NCBI GenBank assembly: GCA_037577475.1
Contig: JBAGJB010000234.1
Coordinates: 694,501-758,500 of the forward strand
DNA: 64,000 nucleotides
Direction: 5' to 3'
From: Chaunax sp. Z400
Taxonomy: Eukaryota > Chordata > Actinopteri > Lophiiformes > Chaunacidae
Below, in pieces: positions 1 to 10,169 of this stretch. Positions within the stretch are counted from its first letter, which is position 1, and every line of letters begins with the position of its first letter. Both the position numbers and the translations under genes were made by a program. A model generated the notes under the pieces. The model searched no databases. It was given only the letters and a program-made list of their open reading frames with translations, and was not told the DNA's origin.

Positions 1-225
1 GGAAGGTCGTAGAGACTCGGGACCCTGATCGGTCGGACATAATTCGTGGTCCCTGGACACGCCAGACTTCTCCCCGAGTCTCTACGACCTTCCGTTCCCG
101 AGATACAAACATTCCAAAAATCACCAAAAATACATGTCATATCTCGGGAACCGTAAGTCGTAGAGACTCGGTTTACCTGCTGCCGTTCTTGGAGACTCCA
201 TAAAACCATTGAAAGAGCTTATCCC

Positions 226-377
226 CGAGTCTCTACGACCTTCCGTTCCCGAGATACAGACATTCAAAATACGCCCCTACTGGACATGTCATATTTCGGG
301 AAAGGAAGGTCGCACAGACTCGGGACAAAGACTGGTGTTCTCAGAGACCACATAAACCCCTAGACGGACGTTGGTCC
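226..377 (+). repeat. Module A, representative copy (152 bp)
   Basis: This is the first complete A. It has a forward core at its start, then spacer s1 beginning GATACAGACATTC and ending ACATGTCATAT (this copy has TTTCGGG where most have CTCGGG). A degenerate reverse core follows (GGAAGGTCGCACAGACTCGG), then spacer s2 with TGGTGTTCTCAGAGACC at 333-349 and GACGGA at 363-368. A is the only module that follows D and the only one that precedes B or E. Its first spacer resembles that of C (ATACA.ACATTC...ACATGTCATAT), so A and C are related. One copy, at 7762-7912, lacks a single T and is 151 bp; its partner at 18,517-18,667 has the same deletion. Confidence 0.93.
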
Positions 378-505
378 CGAGTCTCTACGACCTTCCGTTT
401 CCGAGATAGACACATTCACTATAGGCGAACCAAAGCCCATTCACTTCAATGGGAAAATAAACTTGAGTATAACTCGGGAACGGAAGGTCGTAGAGACTCG
501 GGACC
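373..505. repeat. Inverted-core pair of module B (potential hairpin or cruciform)
   Basis: Bases 373-405 and 473-505 are reverse complements over 33 bp with one mismatch: the forward arm has TTTCC where the reverse arm implies TTCCC. They are separated by a 67-base loop. In RNA the mismatch would be a G-U wobble. The same geometry recurs in nearly every B of the window. The reverse arm can also pair with the forward core of the next module, about 45 bases downstream, so alternative foldbacks are possible. Whether a cruciform or RNA hairpin forms in cells cannot be read from sequence. Confidence 0.85.
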
Positions 506-555
506 CTGATCCGTCGGACATAATTCGTGGTCTCTGAACACGCCAGACTTCTCCC
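378..555 (+). repeat. Module B, representative copy (178 bp)
   Basis: The forward core (here ending TTTCCGAG) is followed by a longer s1 (TACACACATTCACTATAGGC ... GAGTATAA), a nearly perfect reverse-complement core at 473-505, and spacer s2. The s2 of B is inverted relative to A and C: GGTCTCTGAACACGCCA at 529-545 is close to the reverse complement of the A word at 333-349. B copies fall into positional subtypes: TTTCCGAG versus TTTCAGAG at the core end, AAAGCCC versus AAACCCC in s1, AAAATAAAC versus AAAATGAAC, and GTGGTCTCTG, GTGGTCCCTG or GTGGGCTCTG in s2. B is followed only by A or C. Confidence 0.93.
436..453. repeat. Small inverted repeat inside the B loop
   Basis: CCCATT (436-441) and AATGGG (448-453) can form a 6-bp stem with the loop CACTTC, nested in the loop of the larger B foldback. 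Copies with ATTGGG (for example the B at 22,196 and at 24,330), with a changed left arm (CCCAATT in the B at 3799), or with TCGG (B at 34,102) weaken the stem. No compensatory change is seen, so conservation of the pairing is not supported. Confidence 0.5.
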
Positions 556-885
556 CGAGTCTCTACGACCTTCCGTTCCCGAGATACAGACATTCAAAAT
601 ACGCCCCTACTGGACATGTCATATCTCTGGAAAGGAAGGTCGCACAGACTCGGGACAAAGACTGGTGTTCTCAGAGACCACATAAACCCCTAGACGGACG
701 TTGGTCCCGAGTCTCTACGACCTTCCGTTTCCGAGATACACACATTCACTATAGGCGAACCAAACCCCATTCACTTCAATGGGAAAATAAACTTGAGTAT
801 AACTCGGGAACGGAAGGTCGTAGAGACTCGGGACCCTGATCCGTCGGACATAATTCGTGGTCTCTGAACACGCCAGACTTCTCCC

Positions 886-1036
886 CGAGTCTCTACGACC
901 TTCCGTTCCCGAGATACAAACATTCCAAAAATCACCAAAAATACATGTCATATCTCGGGAACCGTAAGTCGTAGAGACTCGGTTTACCTGCTGGCGTTCT
1001 TGGAGACCCCATAAAACCATTGAAAGAGCTTATCCC
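886..1036 (+). repeat. Module C, representative copy (151 bp)
   Basis: The forward core is followed by s1 (GATACAAACATTCC, an A-rich stretch with CACCAAAAATACATGTCAT), a degenerate reverse core (GGAACCGTAAGTCGTAGAGA) and s2 with TGGCGTTCTTGGAGACC at 992-1008. The s2 has the same orientation as in A: from this word to the next core is 29 bases in both. C is the only module that precedes D and otherwise precedes A. In the first 20.8 kb, copies with CTGCCG plus GACTCC precede A, while copies with CTGGCG plus GACCCC precede D. Confidence 0.92.
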
Positions 1037-1153
1037 CGAGTCTCTACGACCTTCCGTTCAAAAGTTACCAACCCGGGTAGGGCCCCGATTGAGTTTTTAT
1101 CCCCTTAACCCTAACCCTAACCGTAACCCTAACCCCTAACCCACACTTGTCCG
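1037..1153 (+). repeat. Module D with telomeric tract, first copy (117 bp)
   Basis: D has only the forward core. Next come TTCAAAAGTTACCAACCCGG, a GC-rich box with GGGCCCC, GATTGAGTTTTTATCCCC, then a telomere-like tract (about 1105-1142) and ACCCACACTTGTCCG. The tract mixes CCCTAA units with one CCGTAA variant and one CCCCTAA. D has no reverse core, so it breaks the alternating core pattern. On + the C-rich strand is shown, so TTAGGG runs 5' to 3' on the minus strand, pointing left. Later copies differ mainly in the number and type of telomeric units. Confidence 0.93.
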
Positions 1154-1786
1154 CGAGTTTCTACGACCTTCCGTTCCCGAGATACAGACATTCAAAATAC
1201 GCCCCTACTGGACATGTCATATCTCGGGAAAGGAAGGTCGCACAGACTCGGGACAAAGACTGGTGTTCTCAGAGACCACATAAACCCCTAGACGGACGTT
1301 GGTCCCGAGTCTCTACGACCTTCCATTTCCGAGATACACACATTCACTATAGGCGAACCAAAGCCCATTCACTTCAATGGGAAAATAAACTTGAGTATAA
1401 CTCGGGAACGGAAGGTCGTAGAGACTCGGGACCCTGATCCGTCGGACATAATTCGTGGTCTCTGAACACGCCAGACTTCTCCCCGTGTCTCTACGACCTT
1501 CCGTTCCCGAGATACAGACATTCAAAATACGCCCCTACTGGACATGTCATATCTCGGGAAAGGAAGGTCGCACAGACTCGGGACAAAGACTGGTGTTCTC
1601 AGAGACCACATAAACCCCTAGAAGGACGTTGGTCCCGAGTCTCTACGACCTTTCGTTCCCGAGATACAAACATTCCAAAAATCACCAAAAATACATGTCA
1701 TATCTCAGGAACCGTAAGTCGTAGGGACTCGGTTTACCTGCTGGCGTTCTTGGAGACCCCATAAAACCATTGAAAGAGCTTATCCC

Positions 1787-1907
1787 CGAGTCTCTACGAC
1801 CTTCCGTTCAAAAGTTACCAACCCGGGTACGGCCCCGATTGAGTTTTTATCCCCTTAACCTAACCTAACCCTAACCCTAACCCTAACCCCTAACCCACAC
1901 TTGTCCG
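1787..1907 (+). repeat. D subtype with two CCTAA units (121 bp)
   Basis: This subtype has GGGTACGGCCCC where the first D has GGGTAGGGCCCC. Its tract (about 1855-1896) starts with two 5-base CCTAA units, then CCCTAA units and one CCCCTAA. Its end reads GTCCGCTAGTC rather than GTCCGCGAG. It recurs at 5572, 8064, 12542, 16327 and 18819. The copies at 5572 and 16327 share a private change (TTACCTACCC), which ties the two halves of the large duplication together. Confidence 0.88.
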
Positions 1908-4900
1908 CTAGTCTCTACGACCTTCCGTTCCCGAGATACAGACATTCAAAATACGCCCCTACTGGACATGTCATATCTCGGGAAAGGAAGGTCGCACAGA
2001 CTCGGGACAAAGACTGGTGTTCTCAGAGACCACATAAACCCCTAGACGGACGTTGGTCCCGAGTCTCTACGACCTTCCGTTTCCGAGATACACACATTCA
2101 CTATAGGCGAACCAAACCCCATTCACTTCAATGCGAAAATAAACTTGAGTATAACTCGGGAACGGAAGGTCGTAGAGACTCGGGACCCTGATCCGTCAGA
2201 CATAATTCGTGGTCCCTGAACACGCCAGACTTCTCCCCGAGTCTCTACGACCTTCCGTTCCCGAGATACAAACATTCCAAAAATCACCAAAAATACATGT
2301 CATATCTCGGGAACCGTAAGTCGTAGAGACTCGGTTTACCTGCTGCCGTTCTTGGAGACTCCATAAAACCATTGAAAGAGCTTATCCCCGAGTCTCTACG
2401 ACCTTCCGTTCCCGAGATACAGACATTCAAAATACGCCCCTACTGGACATGTCATATTTCGGGAAAGGAAGGTCGCACAGACTCGGGACAAAGACTGGTG
2501 TTCTCAGAGACCACATAAACCCCTAGACGGACGTTGGTCCCGAGTCTCTACGACCTTCCGTTTCCGAGATAGACACATTCACTATAGGCGAACCAAAGCC
2601 CATTCACTTCAATGGGAAAATAAACTTGAGTATAACTCGGGAACGGAAGGTCGTAGAGACTCGGGACCCTGATCCGTCGGACATAATTCGTGGTCTCTGA
2701 ACACGCCAGACTTCTCCCCGAGTCTCTACGACCTTCCGTTCCCGAGATACAGACATTCAAAATACGCCCCTACTGGACATGTCATATCTCTGGAAAGGAA
2801 GGTCGCACAGACTCGGGACAAAGACTGGTGTTCTCAGAGACCACATAAACCCCTAGACGGACGTTGGTCCCGAGTCTCTACGACCTTCCGTTTCCGAGAT
2901 ACACACATTCACTATAGGCGAACCAAACCCCATTCACTTCAATGGGAAAATAAACTTGAGTATAACTCGGGAACGGAAGGTCGTAGAGACTCGGGACCCT
3001 GATCCGTCGGACATAATTCGTGGTCTCTGAACACGCCAGACTTCTCCCCGAGTCTCTACGACCTTCCGTTCCCGAGATACAAACATTCCAAAAATCACCA
3101 AAAATACATGTCATATCTCGGGAACCGTAAGTCGTAGAGACTCGGTTTACCTGCTGGCGTTCTTGGAGACCCCATAAAACCATTGAAAGAGCTTATCCCC
3201 GAGTCTCTACGACCTTCCGTTCAAAAGTTACCAACCCGGGTAGGGCCCCGATTGAGTTTTTATCCCCTTAACCCTAACCCTAACCGTAACCCTAACCCCT
3301 AACCCACACTTGTCCGCGAGTTTCTACGACCTTCCGTTCCCGAGATACAGACATTCAAAATACGCCCCTACTGGACATGTCATATCTCGGGAAAGGAAGG
3401 TCGCACAGACTCGGGACAAAGACTGGTGTTCTCAGAGACCACATAAACCCCTAGACGGACGTTGGTCCCGAGTCTCTACGACCTTCCATTTCCGAGATAC
3501 ACACATTCACTATAGGCGAACCAAAGCCCATTCACTTCAATGGGAAAATAAACTTGAGTATAACTCGGGAACGGAAGGTCGTAGAGACTCGGGACCCTGA
3601 TCCGTCGGACATAATTCGTGGTCTCTGAACACGCCAGACTTCTCCCCGTGTCTCTACGACCTTCCGTTCCCGAGATACAGACATTCAAAATACGCCCCTA
3701 CTGGACATGTCATATCTCGGGAAAGGAAGGTCGCACAGACTCGGGACAAAGACTGGTGTTCTCAGAGACCACATAAACCCCTAGAAGGACGTTGGTCCCG
3801 AGTCTCTACGACCTTCCGTTTCAGAGATACACACATTCACTATAGGCGAACCAAACCCAATTCACTTCAATGGGAAAATAAACTTGAGTATAACTCGGGA
3901 ACGGAAGGTCGTAGAGACTCGGGACCCTGATCGGTCGGACATAATTCGTGGTCCCTGGACACGCCAGACTTCTCCCCGAGTCTCTACGACCTTCCGTTCC
4001 CGAGATACAAACATTCCAAAAATCACCAAAAATACATGTCATATCTCGGGAACCGTAAGTCGTAGAGACTCGGTTTACCTGCTGCCGTTCTTGGAGACTC
4101 CATAAAACCATTGAAAGAGCTTATCCCCGAGTCTCTACGACCTTCCGTTCCCGAGATACAGACATTCAAAATACGCCCCTACTGGACATGTCATATCTCG
4201 GGAAAGGAAGGTCGCACAGACTCGGGACAAAGACTGGTGTTCTCAGAGACCACATAAACCCCTAGACGGACGTTGGTCCCGAGTCTCTACGACCTTCCGT
4301 TTCCGAGATACACACATTCACTATAGGCGAACCAAAGCCCATTCACTTCAATGGGAAAATAAACTTGAGTATAACTCGGGAACGGAAGGTCGTAGAGACT
4401 CGGGACCCTGATCCGTCGGACATAATTCGTGGTCTCTGAACACGCCAGACTTCTCCCCGTGTCTCTACGACCTTCCGTTCCCGAGATACAGACATTCAAA
4501 ATACGCCCCTACTGGACATGTCATATCTCGGGAAAGGAAGGTCGCACAGACTCGGGACAAAGACTGGTGTTCTCAGAGACCACATAAACCCCTAGAAGGA
4601 CGTTGGTCCCGAGTCTCTACGACCTTCCGTTTCAGAGATACACACATTCACTATAGGCGAACCAAACCCCATTCACTTCAATGGGAAAATAAACTTGAGT
4701 ATAACTCGGGAACGGAAGGTCGTAGAGACTCGGGACCCTGATCGGTCGGACATAATTCGTGGTCCCTGAACACGCCAGACTTCTCCCCGAGTCTCTACGA
4801 CCTTCCGTTCCCGAGATACAAACATTCCAAAAATCACCCAAAATACATGTCATATCTCGGGAACCGTAAGTCGTAGAGACTCGGTTTACCTGCTGCCGTT

Positions 4901-7900
4901 CTTGGAGACTCCATAAAACCATTGAAAGAGCTTATCCCCGAGTCTCTACGACCTTCCGTTCCCGAGATACAGACATTCAAAATACGCCCCTACTGGACAT
5001 GTCATATCTCGGGAAAGGAAGGTCGCACAGACTCGGGACAAAGACTGGTGTTCTCAGAGACCACATAAACCCCTAGACGGACGTTGGTCCCGAGTCTCTA
5101 CGACCTTCCGTTTCCGAGATACACACATTCACTATAGGCGAACCAAAGCCCATTCACTTCAATGGGAAAATAAACTTGAGTATAACTCGGGAACGGAAGG
5201 TCGTAGAGACTCGGGACCCTGATCCGTCGGACATAATTCGTGGTCTCTGAACACGCCAGACTTCTCCCCGTGTCTCTACGACCTTCCGTTCCCGAGATAC
5301 AGACATTCAAAATACGCCCCTACTGGACATGTCATATCTCGGGAAAGGAAGGTCGCACAGACTCGGGACAAAGACTGGTGTTCTCAGAGACCACATAAAC
5401 CCCTAGAAGGACGTTGGTCCCGAGTCTCTACGACCTTTCGTTCCCGAGATACAAACATTCCAAAAATCACCAAAAATACATGTCATATCTCAGGAACCGT
5501 AAGTCGTAGGGACTCGGTTTACCTGCTGGCGTTCTTGGAGACCCCATAAAACCATTGAAAGAGCTTATCCCCGAGTCTCTACGACCTTCCGTTCAAAAGT
5601 TACCTACCCGGGTACGGCCCCGATTGAGTTTTTATCCCCTTAACCTAACCTAACCCTAACCCTAACCCTAACCCCTAACCCACACTTGTCCGCTAGTCTC
5701 TACGACCTTCCGTTCCCGAGATACAGACATTCAAAATACGCCCCTACTGGACATGTCATATCTCTGGAAAGGAAGGTCGCACAGACTCGGGACAAAGACT
5801 GGTGTTCTCAGAGACCACATAAACCCCTAGACGGACGTTGGTCCCGAGTCTCTACGACCTTCCGTTTCCGAGATACACACATTCACTATAGGCGAACCAA
5901 ACCCCATTCACTTCAATGGGAAAATAAACTTGAGTATAACTCGGGAACGGAAGGTCGTAGAGACTCGGGACCCTGATCCGTCGGACATAATTCGTGGTCT
6001 CTGAACACGCCAGACTTCTCCCCGAGTCTCTACGACCTTCCGTTCCCGAGATACAAACATTCCAAAAATCACCAAAAATACATGTCATATCTCGGGAACC
6101 GTAAGTCGTAGAGACTCGGTTTACCTGCTGGCGTTCTTGGAGACCCCATAAAACCATTGAAAGAGCTTATCCCCGAGTCTCTACGACCTTCCGTTCAAAA
6201 GTTACCAACCCGGGTAGGGCCCCGATTGAGTTTTTATCCCCTTAACCCTAACCCTAACCGTAACCCTAACCCCTAACCCACACTTGTCCGCGAGTTTCTA
6301 CGACCTTCCGTTCCCGAGATACAGACATTCAAAATACGCCCCTACTGGACATGTCATATCTCGGGAAAGGAAGGTCGCACAGACTCGGGACAAAGACTGG
6401 TGTTCTCAGAGACCACATAAACCCCTTGACGGACGTTGGTCCCGAGTCTCTACGACCTTCCGTTTCCGAGATACACACATTCACTATAGGCGAACCAAAG
6501 CCCATTCACTTCAATGGGAAAATAAACTTGAGTATAACTCGGGAACGGAAGGTCGTAGAGACTCGGGACCCTGATCCGTCGGACATAATTCGTGGTCTCT
6601 GAACACGCCAGACTTCTCCCCGTGTCTCTACGACCTTCCGTTCCCGAGATACAGACATTCAAAATACGCCCCTACTGGACATGTCATATCTCGGGAAAGG
6701 AAGGTCGCACAGACTCGGGACAAAGACTGGTGTTCTCAGAGACCACATAAACCCCTAGACGGACGTTGGTCCCGAGTCTCTACGACCTTCCATTTCCGAG
6801 ATACACACATTCACTATAGGCGAACGAAAGCCCATTCACTTCAATGGGAAAATAAACTTGAGTATAACTCGGGAACGGAAGGTCGTAGAGACTCGGGACC
6901 CTGATCCGTCGGACATAATTCGTGGTCTCTGAACACGCCAGACTTCTCCCCGTGTCTCTACGACCTTCCGTTCCCGAGATACAGACATTCAAAATACGCC
7001 CCTACTGGACATGTCATATCTCGGGAAAGGAAGGTCGCACAGACTCGGGACAAAGACTGGTGTTCTCAGAGACCACATAAACCCCTAGAAGGACGTTGGT
7101 CCCGAGTCTCTACGACCTTCCGTTTCAGAGATACACACATTCACTATAGGCGAACCAAACCCCATTCACTTCAATGGGAAAATAAACTTGAGTATAACTC
7201 GGGAACGGAAGGTCGTAGAGACTCGGGACCCTGATCGGTCGGACATAATTCGTGGTCCCTGAACACGCCAGACTTCTCCCCGAGTCTCTACGACCTTCCG
7301 TTCCCGAGATACAAACATTCCAAAAATCACCAAAAATACATGTCATATCTCGGGAACCGTAAGTCGTAGAGACTCGGTTTACCTGCTGCCGTTCTTGGAG
7401 ACTCCATAAAACCATTGAAAGAGCTTATCCCCGAGTCTCTACGACCTTCCGTTCCCGAGATACAGACATTCAAAATACGCCCCCACTGGACATGTCATAT
7501 CTCGGGAAAGGAAGGTCGCACAGACTCGGGACAAAGACTGGTGTTCTCAGAGACCACATAAACCCCTAGACGGACGTTGGTCCCGAGTCTCTACGACCTT
7601 CCGTTTCCGAGATACACACATTCACTATAGGCGAACCAAAGCCCATTCACTTCAATGGGAAAATAAACTTGAGTATAACTCGGGAACGGAAGGTCGTAGA
7701 GACTCGGGACCCTGACCCGTCGGACATAATTCGTGGTCTCTGAACACGCCAGACTTCTCCCCGTGTCTCTACGACCTTCCGTTCCCGAGATACAGACATT
7801 CAAAATACGCCCCTACTGGACATGTCATATCTCGGGAAAGGAAGGTCGCACAGACTCGGGACAAAGACTGGTGTTCTCAGAGACCACATAAACCCCAGAA

Positions 7901-9147
7901 GGACGTTGGTCCCGAGTCTCTACGACCTTTCGTTCCCGAGATACAAACATTCCAAAAATCACCAAAAATACATGTCATATCTCGGGAACCGTAAGTCGTA
8001 GGGACTCGGTTTACCTGCTGGCGTTCTTGGAGACCCCATAAAACCATTGAAAGAGCTTATCCCCGAGTCTCTACGACCTTCCGTTCAAAAGTTACCAACC
8101 CGGGTACGGCCCCGATTGAGTTTTTATCCCCTTAACCTAACCTAACCCTAACCCTAACCCTAACCCCTAACCCACACTTGTCCGCTAGTCTCTACGACCT
8201 TCCGTTCCCGAGATACAGACATTCAAAATACGCCCCTACTGGACATGTCATATCTCGGGAAATGAAGGTCGCACAGACTCGGGACAAAGACTGGTGTTCT
8301 CAGAGACCACATAAACCCTTAGACGGACGTTGGTCCCGAGTCTCTACGACCTTCCGTTTCCGAGATACACACATTCACTATAGGCGAACCAAACCCCATT
8401 CACTTCAATGCGAAAATAAACTTGAGTATAACTCGGGAACGGTAGGTCGTAGAGACTCGGGACCCTGATCCGTCTGACATAATTCGTGGTCCCTGAACAC
8501 GCCAGACTTCTCCCCGAGTCTGTACGACCTTCCGTTCCCGAGATATAAACATTCCAAAAATCACCAAAAATACATGTCATATCTCGGGAACCGTAAGTCG
8601 TAGAGACTCGGTTTACCTGCTGGCGTTCTTGGAGACTGCATAAAACCATTGAAAGAGCTTATCCCCGAGTCTCTACGACCTTCCGTTCCCGAGATACAGA
8701 CATTCAAAATACGCCCCTACTGGACATGTCATATCTCGGGAAAGGAAGGTCGCACAGACTCGGGACAAAGACTGGTGTTCTCAGAGACCACATAAACCCC
8801 TAGACGGACGTTGGTCCCGAGTCTCTACGACCTTCCGTTTCCGAGATACACACATTCACTATAGGCGAATCAAAGCCCATTCACTTCAATGGGAAAATAA
8901 ACTTGAGTATAACTCGGGAACGGAAGGTCGTAGAGACTCGGGACCCTGATCCGTCGGACATAATTCGTGGTCTCTGAACACGCCAGACTTCTCCCCGTGT
9001 CTCTACGACCTTCCGTTCCCGAGATACAGACATTCAAAATACGCCCCTACTGGACATGTCATATCTCGGGAAAGGAAGGTCGCACAGACTCGGGACAAAG
9101 ACTGGTGTTCTCAGAGACCACATAAACCCCTAGACGGACGTTGGTCC

Positions 9148-9299
9148 CGAGTCTCTACGACCTTCCGTTCCCGAGATACAGACATTCAAAATACGCCCCT
9201 ACTGGACATGTCATATCTCGGGAACGGAAGGTCGTAGAGATTCGGGACCCTGATCCGTCGGACATAATTCGTGGTCCCTGAACACGCCAGACTTCTCCC
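9148..9299 (+). repeat. Module E, A/B chimera, first copy (152 bp)
   Basis: The first part is A (GATACAGACATTC ... GGACATGTCATATCTCGGGAA). From the reverse core on it is B (CGGAAGGTCGTAGAGA, then CCCTGATCCGTCGGACATAA and GTGGTCCCTGAACACGCCA). The switch lies in the shared word CTCGGGAA. The 152-bp length follows from B minus the longer B spacer and matches A only by chance. This copy carries GATTCGGG where later E copies have GACTCGGG. It follows A and precedes C. Equivalent to 19,903-20,054. Confidence 0.9.
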
Positions 9300-10169
9300 C
9301 GAGTCTCTACGACCTTCCGTTCCCGAGATACAAACATTCCAAAAATCACCAAAAATACATGTCATATCTCGGGAACCGTAAGTCGTAGGGACTCGGTTTA
9401 CCTGCTGGCGTTCTTGGAGACCCCATAAAACCATTGAAAGACCTTATCCCCGAGTCTCTACGACCTTCCGTTCAAAAGTTACCAACCCGGGTAGGGCCCC
9501 GATTGAGTTTTTATCCCCTTAACCTAACCTAACCCTAACCCTAACCCTAACCCCTAACCCACACTTGTCCGCTAGTCTGTACGACCTTCCGTTCCCGAGA
9601 TACAGACATTCAAAATACGCCCCTACTGGACATGTCATATCTCGGGAAAGGAAGGTCGCACAGACTCGGGACAAAGACTGGTGTTCTCAGAGACCACATA
9701 AACCCCTAGACGGACGTTGGTCCCGAGTCTCTACGACCTTCCGTTTCCGAGATACACACATTCACTATAGGCGAACCAAACCCCATTCACTTCAATGGGA
9801 AAATAAACTTGAGTATAACTCGGGAACGGAAGGTCGTAGAGACTCGGGACCCTGATCCGTCGGACATAATTCGTGGTCCCTGAACACGCCAGACTTCTCC
9901 CCGAGTCTCTACGACCTTCCGTTCCCGAGATACAAACATTCCAAAAATCACCAAAAATACATGTCATATCTCGGGAACCGTAAGTCGTAGAGACTCGGTT
10001 TACCTGCTGGCGTTCTTGGAGACCCCATAAAACCATTGAAAGAGCTTATCCCCGAGTCTCTACGACCTTCCGTTCAAAAGTTACCAACCCGGGTAGGGCC
10101 CCGATTGAGTTTTTATCCCCTTAACCCTAACCCTAACCGTAACCCTAACCCCTAACCCACACTTGTCCG

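Larger units (their letters stand above)
75..10169. repeat. Complex cassettes, left block, first copy
   Basis: Module order by cassette: 75-1153 C A B A B C D; 1154-1907 A B A C D; 1908-3316 A B C A B A B C D; 3317-5692 A B A B C A B A B C A B A C D; 5693-6290 A B C D; 6291-8184 A B A B A B C A B A C D; 8185-9571 A B C A B A E C D; 9572-10,169 A B C D. Within it, 75-1635 repeats at 2238-3798, and 3799-4609 repeats at 4610-5420 (B C A B A, 811 bp). The first B of each 811-bp block ends its core TTTCAGAG. Nothing other than modules is present. Confidence 0.9.

Noticed and set aside
413..427. Phage promoter-like word TCACTATAGG in module B
   Set aside because: Only about ten bases of the T7-type promoter match and the upstream half is absent. 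It is repeated in every B as part of the satellite and has no gene downstream.
715..1020. 101-codon frame on the minus strand, repeated through the array
   Set aside because: It overlaps the + frames and crosses the B to C border. Changes among copies do not avoid amino-acid changes or stops (the core variant TTTCAGAG cuts it short). No coding evidence.
75..1036. CRISPR-like pattern of a short repeated core with spacers
   Set aside because: Spacers belong to a few fixed types that recur throughout, cores alternate in orientation, and telomeric tracts are present. This is satellite DNA, not a CRISPR array.
1147..1437. 96-codon frame on +, repeated in almost every cassette
   Set aside because: A plus B is 330 bp, a multiple of three, so any open frame is repeated. 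The opposite strand is open over much of the same DNA. It uses a TTG start, has no recognisable domain, and its variants show no synonymous bias that I could see.
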